Made by a program: the position numbers and the translations under genes. Below, one piece after another: positions 1 through 9,575 of a DNA stretch of 64,000 bases. This DNA comes from Piezodorus guildinii. Lineage: Eukaryota > Arthropoda > Insecta > Hemiptera > Pentatomidae. A model generated the notes under the pieces. The model saw nothing but the letters and a program-made list of their open reading frames with translations, made no database searches and had not been told where the DNA came from. How positions within the stretch are numbered: the stretch's first letter is position 1; each line of letters starts with the position of its first letter. Location of the stretch: assembly GCA_023052935.1 (NCBI GenBank), contig CM041293.1:51572725-51636724 (forward strand), given 5' to 3'.

Positions 1-599
1 TATTTTAATATTATATTGATTTTTATATTACAAAATTAAAAAAAAGAAGTACATTTTTATTAATAAATTTCTCTATTTATGAAGACTAGATTGGTGATTC
101 CTAGCACTGGCTGTGTAGGTGTTTAGAGAGGGTTCTAAAAGTGGCATTGAGAAGGGAGTTGTATAGAAATCCGCTTTAGCAGATTCCCGTCACGACTGCG
201 GGCACAACAGGCTATCCCCTCCCCCCGCCAGAATCCCCCCTTGACAAAACTCTTCACTCAGCTCTACAGTTCCGTCTCACTGAATGTTTCCCATGTCACG
301 TCGGCTACCGGCATCACGGACTGTCCATTAAGTTTAAATAGATTTTAAAGAAAATCTATGAATACTCTTAAAGTTTAAACTATACATAGTTTAATATACT
401 TGATTCGATAAATATTATTTTTGCAGACACCCAACCAAAAATAGAATTTTGTTCTAGGGAGGTAGGTACGGATTATGTTTAGGACGATAAATGACGAGAT
501 TTTGTAACTTTCATATTATTCTTAAGGGACTAATTCCCAGAATAAAATGTTTTTTCTATTGTTTTATTGCGCCCTTTTCGTTCCATAGCTTTCATTATT
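1..599. other. AT-rich sequence, no gene seen
   Basis: I see no supported gene. A short GC-richer patch at about 180-330 has no long reading frame and matches nothing I recognise. Confidence 0.5.
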
Positions 600-1015
600 T
601 AATAACATTAGGCTTACTAAACCCGAAGGTTCGATGCCGATAACCCCATCAAACACTGCCTACTTAGTCTAGCTCGAGCCTTCGAGATCAGACTTAACAC
701 AATCTTCCCATTGACGCTTCGGCGAACCTTTTAGACGCCTACAAGTCAGTTCAGCGCATTCCACATTTTTTGAAATTCGTTTTTTACTGAGTCCAACAAC
801 TTAACACACACATTTGAGTCGCCGCGATGCTGTCGCCTCGATTGTACTGGCGGGATAGAAGTTCCGCTTTGTGTTACCTTCTAAATTCCCTAGTGGCCTT
901 ATTTCTGTTTGAAAAAAATATTTTACATTGTGCATTATTCTCGAAACTCGTAATCCGTTGTCCATACTTAAGTTAACAACCTTCTTGGGACACATAAAAC
1001 CTCTAAAATAAGTGG
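600..1015 (-). mobile_element. RTE-like LINE 3' relic
   Basis: On the minus strand a degraded reading frame at about 801-995 resembles the C-terminal part of RTE-type LINE reverse transcriptases (a 'DNGLRVSR...' stretch, then a short Arg-rich 'SRRLK'). The flanking text around 610-700 recurs at about 19950-20080 and 27937-28060, and in reverse at about 54890-55030, so this is a dispersed family. It is broken by stops and is not a gene. The clade is inferred from protein style only. Confidence 0.5.
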
Positions 1016-1404
1016 GTACCCAAAAATAAAGAAAAAATCTCAGGTAGAAAATCCGGACTTTGGTATAACATTATGTGAGGCCCTTAATGAACTGATCAAG
1101 ATACTATTCGTGGGTTGTAGAGGTACAGGTAGTAGGATGGTAAGATCTTACAAATTTAAGCTTTACAGCTTTAATTTATGTTCTTAATTCAACTATAAAT
1201 AAGAGATCTACTTTGAAGTTTCATTATTTTTAAAAATATCCGTCACCCATTTTACACGAAATAACATTTGTTTCCCGCTATTTGACAGATAACCTTCCTA
1301 GAAGTAGTAAAATACTCTATAAAAAACAAATATATCATGATTCGCAAATGATACAGATAACAGGAATTGGGTTCATCAATAGAAGATATTTAAATACAAA
1401 TTTA

Positions 1405-2425
1405 TATTCTTGTATTTATACGCGCCGGTGGTCTCAGTCAAGCATCCAGGGGCAGAAGTAGCAGCCTATGCTGACGATATCGGGATTTACGCATCCAGTG
1501 TAAATGCTGAACAAGCCCTATTGAAAGCACAGGTGGCTTCAACTTCTATCATTGAAAGTCCAAGGAAAAACGGCATCAAGGTGAACCCGGCTAAGACAGA
1601 TGCCATCGTGATGTCGTTTTAAAAGGGTAAGAAGCCTCTATCAAAAACTTTCAAGCTGGATACCAAGGACCTACCTGTTTCCCAAACTATTCTCTACCTG
1701 GGCGTGACATTGGACAGACATCTTACCTTCTCCAGTCACGTTCGGGATGGATTAAAATCAGCTAGATTAAAGACGCATAGGCTCTACTATCTGTTGACAT
1801 CGCCGCAGCTCTTTTTACGTCTTGAAACTTCAGATTTATAAAGCTATTATCAGTCCAACCCTGCTCTATGGTGCACCATTGTTACGCCATCTGTATAATA
1901 CGACTCTTCAGAGGATGCAGAGCTACCAGAACTTCGTCCTGCGGCGGATCGTCCGCGGCACTTCGCTCCAAAGGGCACGAAATAGCCACATCCACGAGAA
2001 GCTCCAGCTACCCTCAGTGCCTGAGTATATAGGCCGGAGGCACATCAAGTTCTTTGATGGGCTAAAGGCCTGTGCCAACCCTCTCTTCCGAGATATTGCA
2101 CCACCCAGGCCTGGGACTTTAAGGGCTGCAAAGCACTGTCCCTTTAGTCGACGTTCTCGCTGAAGGAAGGGGTCTGGACTCTGCAGTCTGAATCCATTAT
2201 ATTTACATAAGCCTGGAAGATGGTCTCTCCCGATCCAGTACTGTTTAGGCGAAAGCCTACAGTCGGAACCATCACACACAGTGGACTTAGGAATGCCAAA
2301 CTTGAAATGCCTCAAAGGTAGCGTACGTTCAGATAAGGCCTGTACTGTTGCACTAATTTGTTTTTTTAACATTGCTTTCTTTGTTTTATTAACAATAAAG
2401 GAGATCAGAAAAAAAAAAAATAAAA
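1405..2425 (+). mobile_element. Jockey-like LINE, 5'-truncated and decayed
   Basis: The plus strand carries the catalytic AYADDIGIYA motif of a non-LTR reverse transcriptase near 1467-1500, then LDTKDLPVSQTILYLGVTLD, the usual 'YLGV.LD' block, then palm/thumb and C-terminal pieces in other frames to about 2165. A stop after the first block (about 1620) and later frame changes show it is dead. A possible 3' end with AATAAA and an A-rich tail lies near 2392-2425. No upstream endonuclease domain is present. I found no convincing target-site duplication. Confidence 0.75.
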
Positions 2426-2429
2426 TAAA

Positions 2430-4055
2430 AGAATAAAAAAATACCTTTTTAACTAGAATTCCATAATTCATCCGAAGACAGCTGGTTTTAAATAGAAAAT
2501 CATTAATATTTAGCAATAAATCATTGTACTTAAGAAAAAAGACCTCTTGAAAATTGATCTTGAAGCTTGTTATTTTTATTTATTTTTTTTTTATCTCATT
2601 TTATAATTTTCGACACCTAACATACTATTATGAAACCACAATAGGCGTATTATGAATACATATCTGAAGATAACGAGGCAGTTATAAATTGGTTTTTGTT
2701 CATTCTAAAATTCTTTAGTTATTAGTACATCGTCATATCGCCTGAAACTAAAAGTGGAGGCATGGATTCTAAGGGATTTCTTATTTTAGAAGGCATAATT
2801 ACTAGAGCTACAATTTGCTTAAAGATGAATATTCAAATCAGGTTTTCAATGCTTTTAAATTTGAATTTGAATTATTTAAGAAAATAGTCTTATATAGTAA
2901 AATAAATTATTTTGAAATATTCCGAAAGGGAAGATGGATAAAAGAAACGTCAGCAAATGTAATCTTGGTGGACTCCAGGTCTAATTTTCTGTCATGCATT
3001 CAGTTGGTTCGAGCAATGGGTATTGTTCTGTTTTTCTGACAGATATCCAAGAATCACATCATGATCTCAATAAGAACTGAATAGAATCTTCTATCCTTTA
3101 AGCTACGAAAAGAGATAGAACACCGTTATCTTACAATATCAAACTATAAGTAATATGAGACTTTACTCATTTGCCAAAGACTAGAAGAAAAAATGCTGCG
3201 AAATGCCTTAAACCCTACAGGTTACAATGTTATTTATGGCCAAACACTTCATTAGGTAAGCAGAAAAAAAGGTTATTAACTCCAGATAATGAATAAAATA
3301 TCCTCCATTGTGGCCAATAGCCTGTGTTTACCAGATCCCTGATCGGTGGGACCTAATGAAGCTAGCTTCTCAGCCTCTCTGCTGGGGCAATCAAGGTGGC
3401 GCCTGCCTCAGGGCCAACTAATCGTTTGGAATAAGGAAGCCATTCCTCCTCAATACTCCCTCTCCACTCGAGCAAGTGCTGACTCCTGCAGTCCGTCAGG
3501 TGACGTCATCTTCGACGATGGGGGATATAGTATCAATACTATCGCAACGGTGATAATATCCTCTTATGAAATGACAAATAAAAATACAGACATAACTGTT
3601 GTAAAGATTTTTTATGAAAATAGTGAGCATTCGAGAGAAAAGTATTCAAATTAATTTTTGCAAGTTACAATTAAAAAGAGATGAAAACGAATAATAGATT
3701 TTTTTAAATATTATTTATAGTCTTATAAGAGAGTGTAACTATGGAGTATGTCCACTATCTCTCTTCTTAAGTCTTCATTAACCGCAACGTAATAGCAAAT
3801 CCAAACAACATTTTTTTGTATTCACACATACTTAAATAAGCATTATGTACTTCCGTTAACATTATTTATTCATTTAAAAATTGTTGAATTTTTTTTTTTT
3901 TTTTCAACGACGAATATTGTCCCCATTTTGAAGGCTAAAAAATTTAAATAAGTGAATATATTATGTAAATATACATTTTTTATTAAAATGATCAAATAAT
4001 TCATAATTTACCTACTATGTTTTTTAATGTTCCATTTGTTGCTGATTAATCCCGA
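2430..4055. other. AT-rich spacer, no gene seen
   Basis: Mostly low-complexity AT. A GC-richer patch at about 3325-3560 gives a 102-codon frame (3346-3654) with no recognisable domain, probably repeat-derived. A T-tract lies near 3890-3905. Confidence 0.45.
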
Positions 4056-4345
4056 AACAGGTATCATTCTCTCAATGCCAAATCCCACTCCCACTCTGAC
4101 CCAATAGTTTCAATCCTTGCTTCCTGACAATCCTCCGAGGCTTCTGAAAAGAATATGGTTATATCTCGAGACATTCTGGTTTAGATTACCTATTGGAGTG
4201 CTGCTAACGGGCAGTTTCGCTTCATTTCTCATTTATGTGTTTTATCTAACAGCTAATTTACTGGATGAACAAAACAATACAGTTGTAAATATCAATAATA
4301 ATAATAACAAAATAATCATTCTTATTAGCTCACAGCATATTTTTT
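4056..4345 (+). mobile_element. Jockey LINE 3' end
   Basis: Contains the family's C-terminal signature 'DNPPR(R)LKR.W' near 4126-4160, followed by the characteristic end '...TTTACTGGATGA...ACAGTTGTAAAT.TCAAT'. The same module ends the copies at about 33935-34200 and 37600-37925, which supports a common jockey-clade subfamily. Only the last few dozen codons and 3' UTR remain. Confidence 0.65.
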
Positions 4346-5039
4346 GTTTTTAATTTTTCAAACTTTGTACTTCGTGTGTTCAACTATTATTCTGCTTTAA
4401 TTCCTATGGCTTATATTGTGATGGTATTGTTTTCTTGATTTTTTTCGTCACATAATATTGTTATATTTTTATTTATTTACATTATTTATGATATCTGTGT
4501 AGTATATGCCGAGGATTTTTGTGTCTGTTTTGTAGTTTTGTTTGTAGTTTTTTTTTTTTTTTTTTTTTTTTCTGTATGTGGCTTTAATTATCTTTCTGTT
4601 TCTTTTGCTTTGTGAGGTATCCAATATTTCTACATTCATCCTGCCTTTTTATACTAAGGGATTATAAAGCTGTTGTGTTAATATTTTTTAGAGGTTTCTC
4701 TACTATACACGCCATTACAGTTTTCACAATTGTTTTTGTATCTAATTTGTTTTTCAATTTTTCTAATTTATTATTGTAGTATAAACCATGAGAAATATTT
4801 GATCATACTTTTTAAAGGTACTTTATTTTCTTTTGTATTCGTATTTCAAAAAAGAGGTAGTAACCACTCCAAAATTGCAGCCAACTTTTTACTTTGTACA
4901 ATCGTTATCTGATTCGTTGTTCTTTGAAGCTGATACATTAGCTCTACATGTCATTAAAAATAATATTCCAAATTTAGGACTTGTCAATTCATTAATGGTA
5001 AATAAATAGCACAGATTGAAATAAAACTACAGAATCGAT
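4346..5039. other. AT-rich spacer with poly(T)
   Basis: T-rich sequence including a run of about 25 T near 4548-4571. No gene or recognisable repeat seen. Confidence 0.4.
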
Positions 5040-5810
5040 ACATTGAACTGACCAGTCCCAGTGAATGCTATCGTTGTTTAATAAATATCCAAAGATAACA
5101 ATACCATAACTTTTCCGATGCCTGTCAAAACCAAAAGGTACTTGTTAAAATACGCCTTTCCTAAACCAATCTTAAAGAAATAGTCCGTGAGCCAGCAACT
5201 AAAAACGCAACCCATTTTATCCAAATTTTTACTACGCTTTATGGAAAGCATCTATCATAGAAAAGCAAAAAATACACGTCTGCCAATTTAAAACGGGTGG
5301 ATTACAAAATGGCAACCATTCAAAAAGGGTATGTCACTCTGTTCAGACATAATTAAGGTTATTATCATAGAAACGACTCATGCTGCAAGATAATCGTTAT
5401 AAAATAAATCATCAAGTATATAATAAGCATTCATGTGAGTGGAAAAAGACATTTGTAGGTCTAATATTCCACGATATAAAGGTATTACAAAAAAAAAAAA
5501 AAAATTCAAAACGAGATATCATTCTTACCTCACATAATAATTATTATTGTAATTCTAACTCATTTTACTACGATTTTCCTTTTAACCTCATAATACTAGG
5601 CAATACGAATCAAACGACTAGTTTGCCACACAAAAGTGGGTGGGAAGCCGCGGCAGACGTGTATTTTTGGCTTTGCATAAAACATGCTAAAAATTAAGGT
5701 GAAATGGGATGCATTTTTCGTCGCTGGCTCACGGACTAAAACAGTTTGGTTTGTTTTGGTTAAACACGATATAGGTTCATGACGTGGTCTAGCACGATAT
5801 CAAGTATTTT
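5040..5810 (-). repeat. Dispersed repeat interrupted by a MITE
   Basis: The two flanks (5040-5182 and 5737-5810) together match, in reverse complement, the continuous sequence at about 15289-15480 and more weakly 13122-13260. The repeat was therefore whole before the element at 5183-5736 entered it. The family itself is unrecognised and has no meaningful reading frame. Confidence 0.65.
5183..5736. mobile_element. MITE with long terminal inverted repeats, TA target
   Basis: The left end starts GTCCGTGAGCCAGC and the right end finishes with its reverse complement GCTGGCTCACGGAC. Inverted similarity continues roughly 80 bp inward with a few mismatches, including a shared AAAAATACACGTCTGCC block near 5269 and 5655. 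The element is bounded by TA on both sides (5181-5182, 5737-5738), as expected of Tc1/mariner-superfamily insertions. It has no transposase frame, so it is non-autonomous. Related copies of the surrounding repeat without the insert occur at about 15330 and 13170. Confidence 0.85.
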
Positions 5811-6100
5811 GTATAATATTCAAACACAGTTAAGAATTTTTTTTTTTTTTTTTATGGTATCGCTTGCTAGTGATGCATTGGGTTACAAAATAACACGTTA
5901 AAGAATGGAAAGAAAAGTAACTCTGTGAAAACTTGAATACTAAATTAAACCACGAATGGTCTAACAAAAAGGTGAGTGGACTCATGATTATGAACATCTT
6001 GGTTAATAAAAGGAAATTGAAGTTGACGATCATAGATGAGGCGTTTATTCTAAAAAGATAGTTAACAAAATTGATTTTTTACATTTAAAAATAAGACTGA
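5811..6100. other. Spacer
   Basis: AT-rich, with a T-run at 5837-5853. No feature supported. Confidence 0.4.
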
Positions 6101-6180
6101 AGCACATCTAGAATGTTCTTCGAACTTGGAATCCTCCCTCGTCTTGAAGCCTCCAGCAGAAATCCTGCTATCCATTCATT
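6101..6180 (-). pseudogene. Fragment of AMP-family 3' end (A'')
   Basis: On the minus strand this matches the end of gene A: the sequence around the stop codon, the 'GFQVR' region and, after an internal deletion, the 'RISAGG' region. Codons for the middle of the mature peptide are missing, and no signal peptide or start remains. Its 3' flank (to about 6470 in complement) also resembles the flank of gene A, so it looks like a decayed tandem duplicate. Confidence 0.7.
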
Positions 6181-6479
6181 GAAAGTAAGAAGTCTTTCAG
6201 TGCATTATTTCAGTGCGTTATATAGATTTCTTTTCAAAGACATGAATAAATAGAACACACGGTCAAAACATAAGCAGTTCTGTTTGAATTATTTTTTGTT
6301 ATCGTTATATGTTAAAAAAAAAGAAGAAGAATTTCTCAATCTATATATTTGAGGAAAACTTCTAATACATCATTAGAGACAATAAGGGCGTAGAAAAATA
6401 AAATATATATTAGAATAAAAAAAATTAATTTATCACAGTAAAAAATCATTATTTACATAGAATAATTTACGATAGTGAA

Positions 6480-6553
6480 GTACATCTAGAATGTTCCCCG
6501 GACTTGCAATCCTCCATGAGTGTTCTTCGTTTTGAAGCCCCCTGGGTTCCATT
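6480..6553 (-). pseudogene. Fragment of AMP-family 3' end (A')
   Basis: Minus-strand match to the last 23 or so codons of gene A ('..PGGFKTKNTHGGLQVRGTF'-like, with changes) and its stop region, ending abruptly at about 6553 in unrelated AT-rich sequence. The sequence from about 6570 onward is the 3' flank of the next, complete copy. A'', A' and A are therefore a small tandem series with roughly 380-530 bp period in which only the last copy is complete. Confidence 0.75.
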
Positions 6554-7006
6554 AAAAGTTAAAAGGTTAACAAACATTAACCTAAAAAATATATTCATTG
6601 TAAGTAAGAAGTATTTCAATGCTTTACTATCTCATAATAAACATTTCTTTTCAAAGACATGAATAAATAAAACGCACAGTCAAAGAACAGGGAGTTCTGT
6701 TTCCATTATTTTGTGTTATTATTATTTTTTTTTTTTAAAAAGAAGGAAATAAGAATAATTAGTCAAACTATACATTAAAGGAAAGATTCTAATACCGCAT
6801 CAGATGCAAGAAGGATATAAAAAAATAGAATAATTTGTCGATCTATATATCGTCTATATAGATATATTTGTGCAAAGCGTCTAATACCTCTTCAGAGATA
6901 ATAAGGATGTAGAAAAATGAAGTAGATAAGATTATAAAAATAAGTTAAATTTATTGCAGTAAAAAATCATTATTTACATATAATAATTTACAGTGATGAA
7001 GCACAT

Positions 7007-7279
7007 CTAGAAGGTTCCTCGGACTTGGAATCCTCCATGAGTGTTCTTCGTCTTGAAGCCCCCTGGGTACCTGTCCCTGTTGTGCTCCACGTATCCTCCA
7101 GCGGAAATCCTACCGTCCTTAGATCTCCAAGCGTCCTGGGATATCCTGTAGGTGTCGTGTCTCTCCCCGCCGTGCTGGGTACGGGAGGCCTCGGCGGTAA
7201 ACCTTGGGCGGTTGTCTTCTGCTTGAGCAAGGGCGACCAAGCAAGCGGCCAAGAAGGAGATTAAGATCAACTTGTTCAT
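7007..7279 (-). CDS. Secreted Gly-rich antimicrobial-type peptide A
   Basis: A 90-residue precursor. Residues 1-20 are a signal peptide (MNK, hydrophobic core, AQA before the likely cleavage site). The mature part, about 70 residues, has no cysteine, is rich in Arg, Gly, His and Thr, and contains W-R-S-K-DGR-ISAGGYVEHNRDR followed by PGGF and a C-terminal GFQVRGTF. The W..S.DGR.S.G block and terminal aromatic resemble the glycine-rich domain of diptericin/attacin-type peptides; this is inference. The ATG is chosen because it starts the signal peptide and lies 3 nt after a good acceptor (pyrimidine tract then CAG, 7283-7285 in complement). The intron runs to a GTAAC donor at 8375, with an untranslated exon at about 8376-8445. 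The protein is identical to that of gene B. The +1 frame is also open for about 80 codons but lacks an ATG here. Confidence 0.85.
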   Translation of the reverse strand: MNKLILISFLAACLVALAQAEDNRPRFTAEASRTQHGGERHDTYRISQDAWRSKDGRISAGGYVEHNRDRYPGGFKTKNTHGGFQVRGTF

Positions 7280-7639
7280 CTTCTGGAATAAAAAAAAAAA
7301 AGTTTTTTAAATTCTAATCTGTTTTATTCTTACGTCCATTATTGTTTATATTTAGTTTATTATTAAAATAATATTTATTTATTTTATTTATTGGAATTTA
7401 CAACTATATACAGGAATAAAACAAGTTTAAGATAATAAAAATTTCTATATAAAAAAAAAATTAAATTTTAACAATCTCCATTTCTCCTGCCGGGGAAAAA
7501 CAAAATCATTTGTATGCCATAAATATACCCAGGTATAACACAATAGTGTTAACGATGGTGAAAAAAAAGTTACACAAAGAATAAAATAAAAAAAATAAAT
7601 AATTTTATAAAACAATAAAACTCTAAATTTTGACTCAGT

Positions 7640-8010
7640 AACTGAGCGGTCAAAAGTAGTATATCCTTTTAAGAAAATTTTTACAATTACAGAAGCGCAA
7701 AAACTCAATAATTAATTAGTAAACTAATATTTAAAAAATTATTTTCGCAATAAAATCTATAAGCGTGCTTTTACAATATTAATAACATCATGTTAAAGTT
7801 ATTTAATGAAATGTTTTAGTATGGTTTGGAACGAAAATAAAGGCGTTATTAGTGCCTTTAGAAAATAATTTATTTAATATATCGCGTTTTTAAAGGACTT
7901 GAGAGTTCATTAGATAAAATAAAAATGTGAGATTTACACAACACTAAATGAGGATTATACAAATATATCAAAATATCAATGAAGTAAAAAAAAAAAAAAA
8001 AAAAAAACCT
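7640..8010 (-). mobile_element. MITE-like repeat in the 5'-UTR intron of gene A
   Basis: In reverse complement, about 7650-8010 aligns with the element at 46121-46509. It shares the CTCAAGTCCTT-AAAAACGCGAT block, the CTTTATTTTCGTTCCAAA-type block and the 'GCGCTTC.TGTAA' region in the same order. Terminal repeats are degenerate here (near 7640-7660 a weak match). There is no reading frame. A related element thus sits in the 5'-UTR intron of one gene from each subfamily. Confidence 0.55.
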
Positions 8011-8375
8011 GACTTTTTTATTGAAACCAATAAAGCGATATTTTCTAGCTATAAATTTTCATTACATCAATAATAATAAAAAGTAATTATTACCTTGTCA
8101 AAATATTAAGATAAAGATCTGAAACGAAGGATAAAATTATTTACTCAGAATCGGTTAAATCGCAAAAAAATTGAATTAAATTTTAAAAAAATCTATATAT
8201 GTATATATATTGGAAGCTGTAAAATTATTTTTTCGAATTCTTTAGAAACTCTGATATACTGATATATTTCTGAGTTGTATAAAATATGTAACTTAATAAT
8301 TTCGATTATTCTATGAAAGATTATAATGTACTAAAATAGATCTGTTATTTATATTATTTACAATTAAACTGTTAC

Positions 8376-8519
8376 CTTAGTTTAAGCGATTGAGTGAGAT
8401 GCTGCTGAGAAGGCTGATGGTGAGATTCTGTTGATCTTTAGAACAGTCTCCTTAAATACTGCCCACTGCTGTAATTCACAGCTATTTTGAGTTCCAAAAA
8501 CCGATCTGGGAATACCTCC
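8376..8519 (-). promoter_or_regulatory. Promoter and 5' untranslated exon of gene A
   Basis: Read on the minus strand: a kB-like sequence (complement of GGGAATACCTCC, 8508-8519; imperfect), then the family box CTGTGAATTACAG (8469-8481), then a TATA-like TATTTAAG (8451-8458) 10 bp further on. An untranslated exon starts roughly 30 bp below and ends AAG at 8376 before the donor GTAAC. The same order, spacing and exon end (..AATCTCACC..AAG|GTAA) occur at genes B and C. Start-site positions are inferred from the TATA. Confidence 0.65.
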
Positions 8520-8964
8520 TGGCATGGCTAAAGGGACTGCCTAGTTTACCTATCAAATCTATTGTATTTAATTATTTATTTATAATACTTTGATTGAACA
8601 TTAATGGTATTAAAAAAAATAATAAGACATAATATAAACATATTTTTAACTATATTTGTAATATAAGAACCAATATTTTTAATTCAAACACTTTTTATAA
8701 TTTTTTTTTTTTTACATAGTATATATACCAGCTGGTATGGCAACCCACCCTTACACCTTCCTTTCAACCTATGCTGATGACACTTGTGTGCGTGGGAGAT
8801 CCTGACGATTTTTATAGATTCCTAAATGGAAAAAATAAACTAAAAGTGGTAATGAATTAGTTGTAATGTTGTAAAGAAGCAATATGCACTTCTACCTAAC
8901 CCATCTATTCTGAGGCTTTTCCGAGCCAAACCTACCTCTTTCACTCAGATCAACTTTCACCTAT
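8520..8964. other. AT-rich spacer
   Basis: Low complexity. A jockey-like scrap lies near 8745-8790 ('CCTTTCAACCTATGCTGATGACACTTG' style, encoding TYADDT). No gene. Confidence 0.4.
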
Positions 8965-9250
8965 TTAGGAGATCACCTGTAGTGTAGTGGCTAACACAGC
9001 AGACTTGCCAATAGGCTTATAACCTTACAGACGGCTAGGATTTTTCAAAGATAAAGAACCCTTGTTTATACTGTTTGAGTGGAAGTAAAAAGTTCCTAAT
9101 CCTATGTGATGGTCAGGTACTCGTTAAAGACCCCTATCTCAATTATGCCAGGAATATAAAAAAAAATAGGAATTCCACTGTAGCATCTTCCGATTAGTCA
9201 CAGCAGCGTTAAAATGACGTTAAATAAATAAATAATAAACAAACAAACAT
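8965..9250 (+). mobile_element. tRNA-derived SINE, family 1 (degraded)
   Basis: Starts with a decayed tRNA-like head (GTAGTGTAGTGGCTAACACAG, A-box region) and a poor B-box. It then follows the family body and ends GACGTTAAATAAATAAAT, the TAAA-rich tail typical of this family. Better copies are at 39145-39429 and 61995-62280. A short 3' end in the opposite direction lies at about 9525-9575. Confidence 0.7.
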
Positions 9251-9575
9251 AAATAAAACGAAATATTAATCAGTAATTGCAGAAAATACTTATATTGGTA
9301 TGTTTACACTGGAGTACCATATATATTTCGTTCCTGAAATAAGTGACTAATTTTATGAGAGATGCTTAAAATAATGGGCATTTTCAAGTGAAAAATGGTT
9401 GGAACATAAGTACTCAAAAGGAAGCAAACAAATTAAAAAAAACAAAACAGCCTTATGGTGAAAATCACGAAGTATTTGCTTACAAGTTTATAGGGTTCCT
9501 ATTAACGGATGTGACATACCTTATTTGTTTGTTTATTTAACGTCACTTTAAGCTACTTCACAGATTTTCAAATAC

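Noticed and set aside
1923..2516. 197-codon minus frame
   Set aside because: Antisense to the jockey-like relic on the plus strand; composition fits a shadow.
6988..7230. +1-frame 80-codon frame in gene A as a separate gene
   Set aside because: It opens with TTG, not ATG, inside the coding exon. No independent initiation is supported in A, B or D.
7025..7264. Plus-strand 79-codon frame opposite gene A (same at 16805-17044, 25098-25358)
   Set aside because: Antisense shadow of the coding exon. It has no splice or promoter signals of its own.
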